From NCBI RefSeq assembly GCF_000016985.1, contig NC_009633.1, forward strand, positions 2,108,001 to 2,172,000: a DNA stretch of 64,000 nt, read 5' to 3'. Made by a program: the position numbers and the translations under genes. Shown here in pieces: positions 15,538-24,751 of this stretch (within the stretch, counting starts at the first letter, position 1; the number at the start of each line of letters is the position of its first letter). The stretch comes from Alkaliphilus metalliredigens QYMF. Its GTDB lineage: Bacteria; Bacillota; Clostridia; Peptostreptococcales; Natronincolaceae. The notes under the pieces were generated by a model. That model was not told the DNA's origin and searched no databases. It saw nothing but the letters and a program-made list of their open reading frames with translations.

Positions 15538-15928
15538 AATCAAGGTATATTTTCACACTTTCTATACGAGCAATGCAGAGGACTAAGTAGGAAATGTATA
15601 GGATGAGATTTTGAGAAAGGGGTGAGGATCTCAATGCAACGCCTGCCGTAGGCAGCAAAAAAACAAATAAGTACTCCGGGGAAAGAACTGGTTCAGAGGG
15701 TGAACACTTCTTGACAAAAATTATTTTGTAGAGGGAGTGTTATTTTTATGCTTTATGTTATATATAAGGCAAAAATGATTGTACATTTGAAGGCATAGCC
15801 TACGGATAACAGTTTATGGTGCTGTGAGAAGTCTTAGAAAAGAACAAAGTAATTGATTGTGGAAGTACACTTGAAGGTTACACATTTGAGACTTAATACA
15901 CAAAATATATGTTTATATGGAGGTCTTT
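15538..15928 (+). other. Non-coding leader of the metallophore operon
   Basis: No gene is seen in these 390 bases. A small hairpin CTGCC-GTA-GGCAG occurs near 15645-15657. I searched by eye for a Fur or Zur box directly before the first transporter gene and found none I could support. No promoter here is as good as those elsewhere in the window, so transcription may start further upstream near the Fur box. Confidence 0.4.
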
Positions 15929-17452
15929 ATGAAAAAATATTGTTTTATGTTAGTTATTTGCCTATCTGTTCTATTTATTTTAGTTGGTTGTTCAAACTCC
16001 CAACAGACGCAGGACACATCTGCACATGATGAAAAAGCACTTTATACAGCATCACAATATGCACCTGATAGCTTAGATACACACAAGGGGTATAGTGGGT
16101 GGCACACAAGTACTTATGGAATTACCGAAACACTATTTAAAGTGGGAGACGATTTTTCTCTTGAACCATTGTTAGCTAAAAAAGGAAAAGCGGATGGGCT
16201 TGTTTGGACAATTGTCCTAAAAGATAATGTTAATTTTTCTAACGGAGATTTGCTGACAGCAGATATGGTGGTAAGAAATTTGGAACGTGTTGCTGTTGAA
16301 AACCCGAGGTTTTCCTATATGTCTGATTTTGCATATGAAGTAGTGAATGATAAGACATTTACTATTACGAGCAAAAAGCCATACCCAACTATGCTAAACA
16401 CTTTGGCTAATTGTGAAACCGGCATTATAAATTTAGACAAAACTACAGATTTAGATAATGCTATTATTGCAACTGGACCTTTTGTTGTTGAAAAATTCAT
16501 TCCACAGACTACTACAACGCTATCAAGAAACGAAAATTACTGGAATGGAGACGTTATTTTAGACAAAGCTATATTCTACCGCATGTCTGATGAAGATACA
16601 CTTTTGATGGCTATGCAAAATGGAGAAATCGACGGTTATACCGGCGTTAACGCAGCGGCGATGGAAGTATTTAAGGCGGATCCAGAAACTTATAAGCTTG
16701 TAACTGTACCAGCCACCAGAGTCCAACTCTACTTCTTAAATCAAAATCGATTGAATGCAAATGTTCGTAAGGCAATCAACTTAACTATTGATGCAAATGA
16801 GATTGTTTCATTTTTGGGTGGTACGGTAAGTGCTACAGTTGGTCCATTTAGTTCTTCTAGCGCATATGGAAAAGTACATAAACCTTCTGTTGATACTGAT
16901 GCAGCTGTATCACTACTAGAGAAAGATGGCTATGTACGAAACGGCGAAGGATACTTTGAGAAAGATGGAAAAATACTTGAGGTAAACATCGCGTATTATC
17001 CTGCCCGCTCCCTCGATGTTCTTGCTACATTGATGCAAGAACAACTAAAAAATATCGGAATTCAGGCGGTACTGACAAGTTACGAAAATCCGGATAGCAC
17101 CTATATTGCGACTAGTGATTTTGATATAGCGCTCTATAGCATGAATGCAGATTTATCTGGAGATCCTGAATACTTTATTACGAACACTTTAAAAGATGGT
17201 GCATTTTACAATGTAGGCGGATTTAAAAGTGCTGAATGTGAAAAATTAATAGCTGAGTTAGGTAGTGAAATGAACACAGTGAAACGCGCTGAGTTGGCTA
17301 ATGAAATTATACAAATAGCCATTGACGATGATGCATACGGTTATGTTGTGATTTTTAATAAAGTGACAGTTCTTCGTTCCGGCGTAAGTGGATACGCTGA
17401 ATCAAGTCCGTTTGACTTCTATGGACTTAGTTCTAAAACCGATAAAAAATAA
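15929..17452 (+). CDS. cntA: Metallophore/nickel-type ABC importer, solute-binding lipoprotein (CntA-like)
   Basis: A 507-residue family-5 binding lipoprotein. The signal peptide ends FILVGC, giving a lipid anchor. Family segments include GLVWTIVLKDNVNFSNGDLLTADMV, IATGPFVVEKF and LNANVRKAINLTIDANEIV. Length and gene context match CntA of staphylopine systems, which captures metal-loaded nicotianamine-like chelators outside the cell. Start at 15929 (MKKYCF) is chosen because GGAGG lies just before it; the ATG 12 bases upstream overlaps that site. It opens a run of 12 same-strand genes with importer first and biosynthesis after. That the ligand is a metallophore rests on the linked cntK and cntL homologues. 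Confidence 0.83.
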   Translation: MKKYCFMLVICLSVLFILVGCSNSQQTQDTSAHDEKALYTASQYAPDSLDTHKGYSGWHTSTYGITETLFKVGDDFSLEPLLAKKGKADGLVWTIVLKDNVNFSNGDLLTADMVVRNLERVAVENPRFSYMSDFAYEVVNDKTFTITSKKPYPTMLNTLANCETGIINLDKTTDLDNAIIATGPFVVEKFIPQTTTTLSRNENYWNGDVILDKAIFYRMSDEDTLLMAMQNGEIDGYTGVNAAAMEVFKADPETYKLVTVPATRVQLYFLNQNRLNANVRKAINLTIDANEIVSFLGGTVSATVGPFSSSSAYGKVHKPSVDTDAAVSLLEKDGYVRNGEGYFEKDGKILEVNIAYYPARSLDVLATLMQEQLKNIGIQAVLTSYENPDSTYIATSDFDIALYSMNADLSGDPEYFITNTLKDGAFYNVGGFKSAECEKLIAELGSEMNTVKRAELANEIIQIAIDDDAYGYVVIFNKVTVLRSGVSGYAESSPFDFYGLSSKTDKK

Positions 17453-17495
17453 CTATTATATCAAATACCATATAATTTTCGGGGGGGATTTTAAT

Positions 17496-18422
17496 ATGAC
17501 AAAGTATATTATTAATCGTCTTTTGCAGCTAATTCCCATATTGTTAGGGCTTTCAATTCTTACTTTTTCATTATTGAGTATTGCCCCCGGAGATCCTGTC
17601 CAGCAACGTCTAACTTCTAATGGAGTAGTCGTTTCCCAAGAATTATTAGATCAGCAAAGAAGTGAAATGGGACTAGATAGACCGTTATGGGAACAATATC
17701 GCAATTGGTTACTGAAGTTGCTCCGCGGTGATATGGGAGTTAGTTATAAGGATGATATTGCGGTTACAAAAAAACTTGGAGACGCTTTTAAATATACCCT
17801 GGTTCTATCCAGTGTTAGTATTGGCGTTTCAATTATAATCGCGTTTCCAATAGGCATTTATACCGCTATTCGACAAGACAGTATTATGGATTACATTATA
17901 AGATTTTTCAGTTTTGTTGGCAATAGCGTACCTAATTTTCTAGTATGCATTTTGTTGATGTATTTCTTTTGTATCCGTAACAAATGGTTCCCAATTATTG
18001 CTCAAAATAATATACAAGGATTATTTTTACCAACACTATCATTGGCTATTCCTATATGTAGTCGGCTGATACGCCAAGTACGTGCGGAAATGTTGGACCA
18101 ATTAAAAAAAGGTTATATATGTGCTGCAAGAATTCGTGGTGTGAAGGAAAGATATATTCTTTTTTTTAATGCCTTAAGAAATGCTTTACCAGGTATTATT
18201 ACGGTAATTGGCTTGGCTATTGGTGCTTTACTTGGTGGCAGTGTTGTGATAGAGAATATTTTTCGTTGGCCAGGCATAGGAAAACTGGTAATGGATGCAA
18301 TTATAAATCGTGATTATCCAGTTATACAAGGGTCGGTACTTTTAACTGCTGTCATATATGTTGTAACCAATTTAGTAATTGATATTAGTTACAAGTACTT
18401 GGACCCAAGAATAGAGGGCTAA
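17496..18422 (+). CDS. cntB: ABC importer permease (CntB-like)
   Basis: A 308-residue DppB/NikB-type inner-membrane permease. It has an N-terminal helix (LLQLIPILLGLSILTFSLLSIAPGDP), the EMGLDRPLWEQYRNWLLKLLRGDMG periplasmic segment, and an EAA loop GYICAARIRGVKERYILFFNALRNALPG. The ending NIFRWPGIGKLVMDAIINRDYPVIQG is typical. The start at 17496 follows GGGGGGG about 8 bases upstream; a longer frame from 17388 overlaps cntA and has no ribosome site. Confidence 0.85.
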   Translation: MTKYIINRLLQLIPILLGLSILTFSLLSIAPGDPVQQRLTSNGVVVSQELLDQQRSEMGLDRPLWEQYRNWLLKLLRGDMGVSYKDDIAVTKKLGDAFKYTLVLSSVSIGVSIIIAFPIGIYTAIRQDSIMDYIIRFFSFVGNSVPNFLVCILLMYFFCIRNKWFPIIAQNNIQGLFLPTLSLAIPICSRLIRQVRAEMLDQLKKGYICAARIRGVKERYILFFNALRNALPGIITVIGLAIGALLGGSVVIENIFRWPGIGKLVMDAIINRDYPVIQGSVLLTAVIYVVTNLVIDISYKYLDPRIEG

Positions 18423-18427
18423 GAAAA

Positions 18428-19246
18428 ATGAAAATAAAAAGAGAACCTTTAAGGCGTCGCTTCGTACTATTACTGATTATTGCTGTATTTTTGCTGATTA
18501 TAAGCTTGTTGGCGCCTTTTATAGTGCCCAATAGTCCCTATAAAAATGATGCGAGTGCAATTCGTTCGGCGCCAAGTCATCAGTATATTTTTGGTACGGA
18601 TAGTTTGGGGCGTTGCGTATTCAGTCGTGTATTGATGGGTGCAAAAACTAGTATTTGCGCTACGTTGATATTAGTTTTTATAACCTTTATATTCGGAACT
18701 TTTGTAGGGTTGCTGTGCGGATATTATGGTGGGCTTATCGATAGTATTTTCATGCGCTTGATAGATATTTTGCTTTCGGTTCCTCAAATGGTTTTAGCTA
18801 TTGCAGTGGCTGGTGCTTTGGGAGGTGGCATGATTAATGCGATGATTGCCCTTGGTTTTACCAGTTGGACCCTATATGCAAGACTTGCTAAAAGTCAGAC
18901 AATCTCTGCCAAACAGGAAGATTATGTTCATGCAGCCCGTTTGGGAGGGAATAGTGGTACTAGAATTATGTTGGTACATATACTCCCAAATATCGCTGGA
19001 CCTTTACTGGTTAACGCTACTATACAAATAGGAACGCTGCTAATAGGCTTTGCAGGGTTGTCTTTTTTAGGACTTGGTGTACAGGTGCCACAAGCTGAAT
19101 GGGGCAGTATGATAAGTGAATCAAGGGCCTATGTCCAATTGGCACCATGGACAGTACTGGCACCAGGTTCAGCCATAGTGTTGACCGCATTGTTGTTTAA
19201 TTATCTTGGAGATACAGCCCGAGACTTATTGGAGGTTAAAGGTTAG
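18428..19246 (+). CDS. cntC: ABC importer permease (CntC-like)
   Basis: A 272-residue DppC/NikC-type permease, partner of the preceding gene, five bases after it. It carries FGTDSLGRCVFSRVLMGAKTS after the first helix, and an EAA loop DYVHAARLGGNSGTRIMLVHILPNIAGPL, then GFAGLSFLGLGVQVPQAEWGSMI. It shows six hydrophobic segments. The ribosome site is weak (GAGGGCTAAG), consistent with translational coupling. Confidence 0.85.
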   Translation: MKIKREPLRRRFVLLLIIAVFLLIISLLAPFIVPNSPYKNDASAIRSAPSHQYIFGTDSLGRCVFSRVLMGAKTSICATLILVFITFIFGTFVGLLCGYYGGLIDSIFMRLIDILLSVPQMVLAIAVAGALGGGMINAMIALGFTSWTLYARLAKSQTISAKQEDYVHAARLGGNSGTRIMLVHILPNIAGPLLVNATIQIGTLLIGFAGLSFLGLGVQVPQAEWGSMISESRAYVQLAPWTVLAPGSAIVLTALLFNYLGDTARDLLEVKG

Positions 19247-19247
19247 T

Positions 19248-20051
19248 ATGTTGCAGAATTCTTTATTACAAATACAAAATCTAAGGTTGAATTATGGCTC
19301 AATTTGTATTGGTACAAATATAAGTTTGTCTCTTAACAAGGGAGATGTACTGGGGATTGCTGGTGAAAGTGGCTGTGGAAAAAGCACGTTACTAAAATCA
19401 ATTATTGATCCTGTAGAATATGGCATAAGAATGTCGGATGGCTTCATCAAGTATAAAGGCAAGGATATGTCCGAATTTTCTTGTGCTCAACGTCGGGAGA
19501 TGAAAGGTACAGAAATTGGAATCGTGCTTCAGAATCCATATACAACATTCAATCCTATACGACCTTATCGAAAGCAATTTGCTGAAACATTGAAAAGTCA
19601 TAAGTTGTGGCACGGAAAGGCATCAATTGGCGAGATTCTAGACCTGTTTAATAAGTTGGGGCTACCTGATGGAAAACGAATTTTGTCCAGTTGTCCATAT
19701 GAAATGAGCGGTGGAATGAATCAGCGCATATCCATTGCACTCTCTATGATTTTGCAACCATCATTATTGCTGGCGGATGAGCCTACAGGTGCTCTGGATG
19801 TAACAAGCCAATCCCAGGTAGTTGAGCAGTTGTGGCGTCTGCGGGACATTACTGATATTTCTATGATTATTGTTTCCCACAATTTATCTTTAATAGCAAG
19901 AATTTGTGACAAAATTGCTATTATGTATGGTGGCCGGATTGTAGAATATGGCGATATCAAAGATGTATTACTATATCCCAATCACCCATATACCCGGCGT
20001 TTGTTAAAAGCAATTCCCAAGATTCATGGAGGGAGGGGTTATTATGAATAG
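19248..20051 (+). CDS. cntD: ABC importer ATPase (CntD-like)
   Basis: A 267-residue ATP-binding subunit. Walker A is GESGCGKST, signature MSGGMNQR, Walker B LLLADEPTGALD. Its C-terminus is short, lacking the Cys-rich OppD extension, as in nickel and metallophore systems. The start at 19248 (MLQNSLLQI) comes one base after the cntC stop; GGAGG lies 12 bases upstream. The frame extends further upstream to 19206 but would overlap cntC. It overlaps cntF by eight bases. Confidence 0.85.
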   Translation: MLQNSLLQIQNLRLNYGSICIGTNISLSLNKGDVLGIAGESGCGKSTLLKSIIDPVEYGIRMSDGFIKYKGKDMSEFSCAQRREMKGTEIGIVLQNPYTTFNPIRPYRKQFAETLKSHKLWHGKASIGEILDLFNKLGLPDGKRILSSCPYEMSGGMNQRISIALSMILQPSLLLADEPTGALDVTSQSQVVEQLWRLRDITDISMIIVSHNLSLIARICDKIAIMYGGRIVEYGDIKDVLLYPNHPYTRRLLKAIPKIHGGRGYYE

Positions 20052-20868
20052 CTCAGTACCTTTTCTAGAGGTATGTGGCATTACTAAAACATTCAAACAA
20101 AAAAACAATACAGTCGAGGCACTAAAACCAATAAGTTTTAAACTACAAGAAGCAGAGATCCTTGCTATCATAGGGGAAAGCGGCAGTGGTAAAAGCACAT
20201 TGCTAAAGTTGTTGACTGGATTAGAACGTACAACAAATGGCACTGTTAATCTACTTGGAAAAGACATTACTCGCCTCCGTGGAAAAGGCTCAAAACATAT
20301 TTATCAAAACATGCAGATGATATTTCAGAATCCAGTCGCATCATTTAATCCGCGCCGTAAGTTACGCAGTTCTATTATAGAAAATATGCGACAATTGAGA
20401 CCGTCTTTGTCTTCAGTAGAATGCACCTATGAAATAGACAGGCTTTTAGAAAAGGTAGGTATACCTTCAAATTTGGCTGACCGTTATCCTCAACATTTAA
20501 GTGGCGGTCAATGTCAGAGAATTGCCATTGCCCGCGCACTTTCAATACAACCTAAAATACTATTATGTGATGAGATAACAAGTGCTTTAGATGTATTGGT
20601 TCAAGCACAAGTAATGGATTTGCTTCGCGAACTGAGTAGGGATCTTGGCATTGCGATTGTTTTTGTAAGCCATGATTTGTCGCTGACTTGCAATTTTTGT
20701 GAACGTGTTATCGTGATGCATCAAGGGTATTGCGTGGAAACCGGCAGCACAAATGAAATAATAGATAATCCAAAACACACATATACCAAGCAATTACTGG
20801 CTGCCTCTATAGATCCAATTACATCTTTAGAAACCGAAAGAGTGATTTTTAGACATCAAATTATTTAA
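20044..20868 (+). CDS. cntF: ABC importer ATPase (CntF-like)
   Basis: A 274-residue second ATP-binding subunit. Walker A GESGSGKST, signature LSGGQCQR, Walker B ILLCDEITSALDV with Ile-Thr in place of Pro-Thr after the catalytic Glu. Starts at the ATG at 20044 behind GGAGGGAGGGG. It ends the importer block; the biosynthetic genes follow after a 19-base gap, so one transcript is likely. Confidence 0.85.
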   Translation: MNSSVPFLEVCGITKTFKQKNNTVEALKPISFKLQEAEILAIIGESGSGKSTLLKLLTGLERTTNGTVNLLGKDITRLRGKGSKHIYQNMQMIFQNPVASFNPRRKLRSSIIENMRQLRPSLSSVECTYEIDRLLEKVGIPSNLADRYPQHLSGGQCQRIAIARALSIQPKILLCDEITSALDVLVQAQVMDLLRELSRDLGIAIVFVSHDLSLTCNFCERVIVMHQGYCVETGSTNEIIDNPKHTYTKQLLAASIDPITSLETERVIFRHQII

Positions 20869-20887
20869 ATATTAACTTGGAGGGTTT

Positions 20888-21712
20888 ATGGAAAAGATTG
20901 AGTTTGTAAAAATGAATCCCAATAAAAATGCAACGATTATTGTATTAAATGACTATCCCCGCGAAAAATATGTACTTCTTTCAAAAGAACTAATGCGTAT
21001 GGAGTCGGTTTATGGAGAGCAAGTAGGTTTTGTTGAGACATCAACTGATCCGCAAGCCTATTGTAGATTGCATATGATGGGGGGGGAATTTTGTGCAAAT
21101 GCTGTGGCTTCGTTATGTTCATACCTAGCCTATGAAGAGAATGTGAAAGTAGGCGAAAAAAAACAGTGCAAAATCGAAGTATCGGGGAGTGAAAATCTAA
21201 TTGAATGCGAAACACGAAGGCTGAGTAAAGGCTATCGTGCAAGAATTACGATGCCCCTGCCTTCTGAGATTCGAGAAGAATCAATTACTTACGGAGGTCA
21301 AAATATCAAGTTTGGAATTGTAGAATATTCCGGCGTTTGTCAAGGAATTGTTCATGATGAACAACAAGGGGAGCAATCGAAAACTTTAGCCCATTATATC
21401 CTTCATCATGGACTGGCAGAAGGGTATGCTACAAAAGGCGTGACATTGTTTTCAAATAAAAGCCAAAGTATATCGCCTTTGATTTTTGTAAAGGAAACGA
21501 ATACAGAGATTTGGGAGAATAGTTGTGGCATAGCATCTGCTTCGTTGGCGGCTTATCAGGCCTATAAGCAAAGGGAAGATATAACACTTAATATAGCACA
21601 ACCCTCTGGTGATTATGTATGTGCTCAGGCAACGTATGATAATGGCTTCATTCAAAGAGTTACCATTGAAGAAGATGTTTTTTTATCTGCTATGGGTACC
21701 GCTTTTATTTAA
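20888..21712 (+). CDS. cntK: Histidine racemase-like / diaminopimelate-epimerase-fold enzyme (CntK-like)
   Basis: A 274-residue cofactor-independent racemase of the DapF fold. The two catalytic cysteines are visible: Cys69 in MMGGEFCANA and Cys213 in WENSCGIASAS. In staphylopine synthesis CntK converts L-His to D-His, which CntL then uses. DapF itself would be expected in a lysine/cell-wall context, whereas this gene lies between a Cnt-type importer and a nicotianamine-synthase-like gene, which argues for CntK. Amino acid specificity cannot be read from the sequence; histidine is inferred from the neighbours. Start behind TGGAGGG at 5-6 bases. Confidence 0.85.
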   Translation: MEKIEFVKMNPNKNATIIVLNDYPREKYVLLSKELMRMESVYGEQVGFVETSTDPQAYCRLHMMGGEFCANAVASLCSYLAYEENVKVGEKKQCKIEVSGSENLIECETRRLSKGYRARITMPLPSEIREESITYGGQNIKFGIVEYSGVCQGIVHDEQQGEQSKTLAHYILHHGLAEGYATKGVTLFSNKSQSISPLIFVKETNTEIWENSCGIASASLAAYQAYKQREDITLNIAQPSGDYVCAQATYDNGFIQRVTIEEDVFLSAMGTAFI

Positions 21713-21733
21713 ATAGAAAGGAGAGAGTCAATC

Positions 21734-22531
21734 ATGGTTAATGAAAATGTAAATAGTTTATTAGGTAAACTAGATGATTTTATAGATAGATTTACAAAAA
21801 TAAATTCAGATCATTATCGTGGTCTTCACTCTGCTAATGCTGCAGAGATGGCTTTGGAGGAGTATACGGAATTTATTTTAGATGTGAATCATAGGCAAAC
21901 TTGGGATGAATTTATTGATCTGGAGATGTCAGAAATAAAAGATAGAATCGCCAATATACGAAGAGAATCGGCCCATTGTGTTTGGACGATGGAAAAATAT
22001 AGAGCAATGACATTGATCAGCGAAAATGATATGCATGCCGATTATTTTAAGAATATTGAAAGTTGTATTGAAGAAGAATTGGGTAAATTTGTGGTGGATA
22101 AGGACTCTCGAATACTTTTAATAGGTGTTGGCGCTTTTCCAATGACCCCCTTGCTTATAGCTAAAAAAACAGGTGCAAAAGTTGTTGGAATTGATATTGA
22201 CGAAGAAGCTGTTGAATACGCCAAGAAAGTTATTAATATTTTAGGGAAGGGATTGGATACTGAGGTCAATTCCCAAGGTTATGCTGAATTAACATTCACT
22301 AAAGAAGCAACACATATTATTATTGCATCCACAATACCAGAAAAAGTAGATATCCTTCAAGATCTTTATACTTTGACCAACGAAGACGTGGTGGTTTCTA
22401 TGCGGTATGGCAATGGCTTTAAATCTCTATTCAATTATCCATTGACTGATACTTTAAAAGGGACATGGAATAAAGTTGAAAATATTTACTTTGACAACAA
22501 TGTCTTTGATGTTGCAATGTTAAAAAAATAA
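21734..22531 (+). CDS. cntL: Nicotianamine synthase-like aminobutyrate transferase (CntL-like)
   Basis: A 265-residue cytoplasmic enzyme of the nicotianamine synthase family. The SAM-binding signature is ILLIGVGAFPMTPLLIAKKTG followed by VVGIDIDEEAVEYAKK, with the P-M-T-P-L-L pattern characteristic of this family rather than of ordinary methyltransferases. An N-terminal helical domain of about 110 residues precedes the Rossmann domain, as in bacterial CntL. The family moves the aminobutyrate part of SAM to an amino group, here presumably of D-His made by the neighbour. Strong ribosome site (AAAGGAGAG). It is the best single marker that this locus makes a nicotianamine-like metallophore. Confidence 0.9.
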   Translation: MVNENVNSLLGKLDDFIDRFTKINSDHYRGLHSANAAEMALEEYTEFILDVNHRQTWDEFIDLEMSEIKDRIANIRRESAHCVWTMEKYRAMTLISENDMHADYFKNIESCIEEELGKFVVDKDSRILLIGVGAFPMTPLLIAKKTGAKVVGIDIDEEAVEYAKKVINILGKGLDTEVNSQGYAELTFTKEATHIIIASTIPEKVDILQDLYTLTNEDVVVSMRYGNGFKSLFNYPLTDTLKGTWNKVENIYFDNNVFDVAMLKK

Positions 22532-22552
22532 GGCATACGGAGGAATAAACAT

Positions 22553-23689
22553 ATGTTTATAAATCGAATTACTCAAATGCTTGAAATGAGAGGAATTCAG
22601 AATAGATACTGTGGCATCTATGGTAAGCAGCCATATAATGTTTCGAACTGGTTATCCTCTTCAGCATATTCCAATGCGATGCTTTCTAAAATGAAAATGC
22701 CTGAAACAAAGACCTTAGAATATGTATATACTTACTCTATGGATAAAAAAATCCTCAATCGTGTAAAGAAAAAGTTGGATCCCTCGACTGGTGATGAAAT
22801 GGGGATTACATTTGTAGATAATGGTACGCAGGCAATTATTACACTTGTTAATATGATTAAACAGTATAAATACAAGAAAATATGTATTATTAATCCTGCC
22901 TATTTTTCCATTGCACAGGCCCTAAAAGCTTTCTCTATTGAATATGATGAAATTAATTTGAAACGAACAAATGGACAATATGTACTTCCCTATGAAGAAC
23001 TTGTTAAAGCCCATTATGATGTCATCTGGATTACGTCACCTATATTTTCTACTAGTGTCTATCATAGTCAAGAAACAGAAAACATGATTCATGACCTCAT
23101 GGATAGGGGGACATTGATTATTTCTGACGAATGTTTTTGCGTACCGGGGAATGAACTTATTCGACGAGTTAAAAACAGGAATAATTTTATAGCAATATAC
23201 TCGCCTCACAAATCTCTGTGCTTAAATACTTTTAAGTTTGCATCCATAATTTATCCAGAAAGATTTGATACCTTTATTGAACATTGGGTTGACGTTTTGA
23301 CTGGAAATTTGCCTGCATCATCTCTCAGTGCAATAACCCATTTCTTAGATTCAAATTATGATGAATGCCAAAAGGTATATAGAAAATTTATGACAACTGC
23401 TGGCGATGAAGTTCAAAGCATTATTCGTTCAAAAGATAATGTGGAGAGTGATAATATTATTACAGGCTCTCTTCTTACACTATATTTTAACAATTTGACC
23501 TTTGATCAAATCAAATCATATTCATTCATTGAAGATGTTATTTTCAGTACGGGAAAAGCATTTTACCCGTCATTTTTAAACGGTCTTGACGAGACTTTTG
23601 GTTTCGCTTTTAGAATCAATCTCGCTTTGTATGACAAAGAATTTCTGTCGTCCCTGGATCGATTGGTTTGTCATCTATCAGCAATTTAA
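22553..23689 (+). CDS. PLP-dependent aminotransferase-like enzyme in metallophore cluster
   Basis: A 378-residue fold-type I PLP protein (aminotransferase class I/II). Visible active-site elements are the Asp in GTLIISDECFC, which would contact the PLP pyridine nitrogen, and the Lys in YSPHKSLCLNTFK for the Schiff base. The N-terminal part is diverged and lacks a recognisable partner. In known staphylopine, pseudopaline and yersinopine loci the third enzyme is the opine dehydrogenase CntM; that enzyme is missing here and this gene occupies its place. It could transaminate the aminobutyrate arm, make a keto acid, or decarboxylate (threonine-phosphate-decarboxylase-like proteins share the fold). 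Reaction unknown. Start behind CGGAGG. Confidence 0.72.
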   Translation: MFINRITQMLEMRGIQNRYCGIYGKQPYNVSNWLSSSAYSNAMLSKMKMPETKTLEYVYTYSMDKKILNRVKKKLDPSTGDEMGITFVDNGTQAIITLVNMIKQYKYKKICIINPAYFSIAQALKAFSIEYDEINLKRTNGQYVLPYEELVKAHYDVIWITSPIFSTSVYHSQETENMIHDLMDRGTLIISDECFCVPGNELIRRVKNRNNFIAIYSPHKSLCLNTFKFASIIYPERFDTFIEHWVDVLTGNLPASSLSAITHFLDSNYDECQKVYRKFMTTAGDEVQSIIRSKDNVESDNIITGSLLTLYFNNLTFDQIKSYSFIEDVIFSTGKAFYPSFLNGLDETFGFAFRINLALYDKEFLSSLDRLVCHLSAI

Positions 23690-23712
23690 AATACGAGAAA
23701 AGGAGAAATACT

Positions 23713-24720
23713 ATGTTTATCAATGGGTCTAAAGAATGGATTGGAAAAAATGCTCATACTTTTCTATTAATTCGAACAGCGTTAGAAAAAAAATTGTTAT
23801 CCCTTGAGTTTGAATATTTCTACGGTGGCATTATTTCTAAACGCTCTGTTTATGAAAGTCATATTCAAATGCTTGGTTCATATTTCACAAAAGTATTTGT
23901 AGATTTCTTATTTAAGGATAAAAAGTATATACTGTCGCCAGAATATACTTTTCGCGTATATGAGTATTTAAATCGCAATAATTTGCTGAACAAAGAAAAT
24001 AAAATTTTTTATTCACAGGAGATGATGAGAAACGAATCCCTCTTGGATATAGAAGAAGGTAAAACTTTTTCATTTTGGCAAATTGGTTATGAAATATTTG
24101 GACAAGATGATACATTGCTATCAATTGATTCTATAAGTACCTTGTATAAATGTCTACAGGAACTTCCTTTAGATGACTTATATTTTAGAATCACAGATAA
24201 ACGGATATTTAAGTCGCTTTGTAAACAGTATTCTATCGATGATATGTTAGAGGTTTCAGCTTTAATGGATGTGTGCAATGAAGATGGGGATTCTTTTTAT
24301 TCTCGCTACATAAAAGAGGGCGGGAATCCAGTCTTTGCTGAGAAATTAAGATACCTCATGAAACTATCAAGTGAAGGCAGACTGACCTTTGATATTCTTA
24401 AGGATACGCTGAATGGTAAGACAGCACTGGAGGCAATAGAAAGCTTAGAAGAGATATATAATGCACTTGGTAAAGTGTGTGGACAACAATCCATAGTCCT
24501 TGTGCCATATATGCCGAAAACATGGGATGCATACACAACGTTTATTTATGATGCAAGAGTTCCTGGTTATGAGAAAGCCATTGCTGGCGGTGGGAATCTG
24601 TTTATTGATCCTACCAATCCAAATTGTACCCACAGTGGTGTGGGCATAGGTGTTACTCGCATTGCGGAATACCTAATAGCCCGTGGACTTGATATTGAAT
24701 CAAGAGAATCAGCCAGTTAG
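23713..24720 (+). CDS. Histidyl-tRNA synthetase/HisZ-like protein in metallophore cluster
   Basis: A 335-residue class II aaRS-core protein related by eye to HisRS and HisZ. Motif 2 corresponds to KIFYSQEMMRNES...FSFWQIGYEIFG (HisRS: MFRxERPQ...FHQ-GVEVFG), retaining Arg and Glu. Motif 3 corresponds to GVGIGVTRIAEYL, retaining Arg. The HisRS histidine motif RGLDYYT appears as KTWDAYT and GGGRYD as GGGNLF, so key residues are changed. The C-terminal anticodon-binding domain is absent, so a tRNA-charging role is unlikely. HisZ proteins regulate HisG, but no hisG is near. It may bind or adenylate histidine or the histidine-derived intermediate. Start at 23713 behind AGGAGA. Confidence 0.75.
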   Translation: MFINGSKEWIGKNAHTFLLIRTALEKKLLSLEFEYFYGGIISKRSVYESHIQMLGSYFTKVFVDFLFKDKKYILSPEYTFRVYEYLNRNNLLNKENKIFYSQEMMRNESLLDIEEGKTFSFWQIGYEIFGQDDTLLSIDSISTLYKCLQELPLDDLYFRITDKRIFKSLCKQYSIDDMLEVSALMDVCNEDGDSFYSRYIKEGGNPVFAEKLRYLMKLSSEGRLTFDILKDTLNGKTALEAIESLEEIYNALGKVCGQQSIVLVPYMPKTWDAYTTFIYDARVPGYEKAIAGGGNLFIDPTNPNCTHSGVGIGVTRIAEYLIARGLDIESRESAS

Positions 24721-24751
24721 AAAAATATATTTTTATGAGGAGGTGCAAACT

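Noticed and set aside
15538-15928. Zur or Fur box directly before cntA
   Set aside because: I found no inverted repeat of the right type; AT-rich text gives only weak chance matches.
23713-24720. True histidyl-tRNA synthetase
   Set aside because: Too short, no anticodon-binding domain, changed histidine motifs and a metallophore context.
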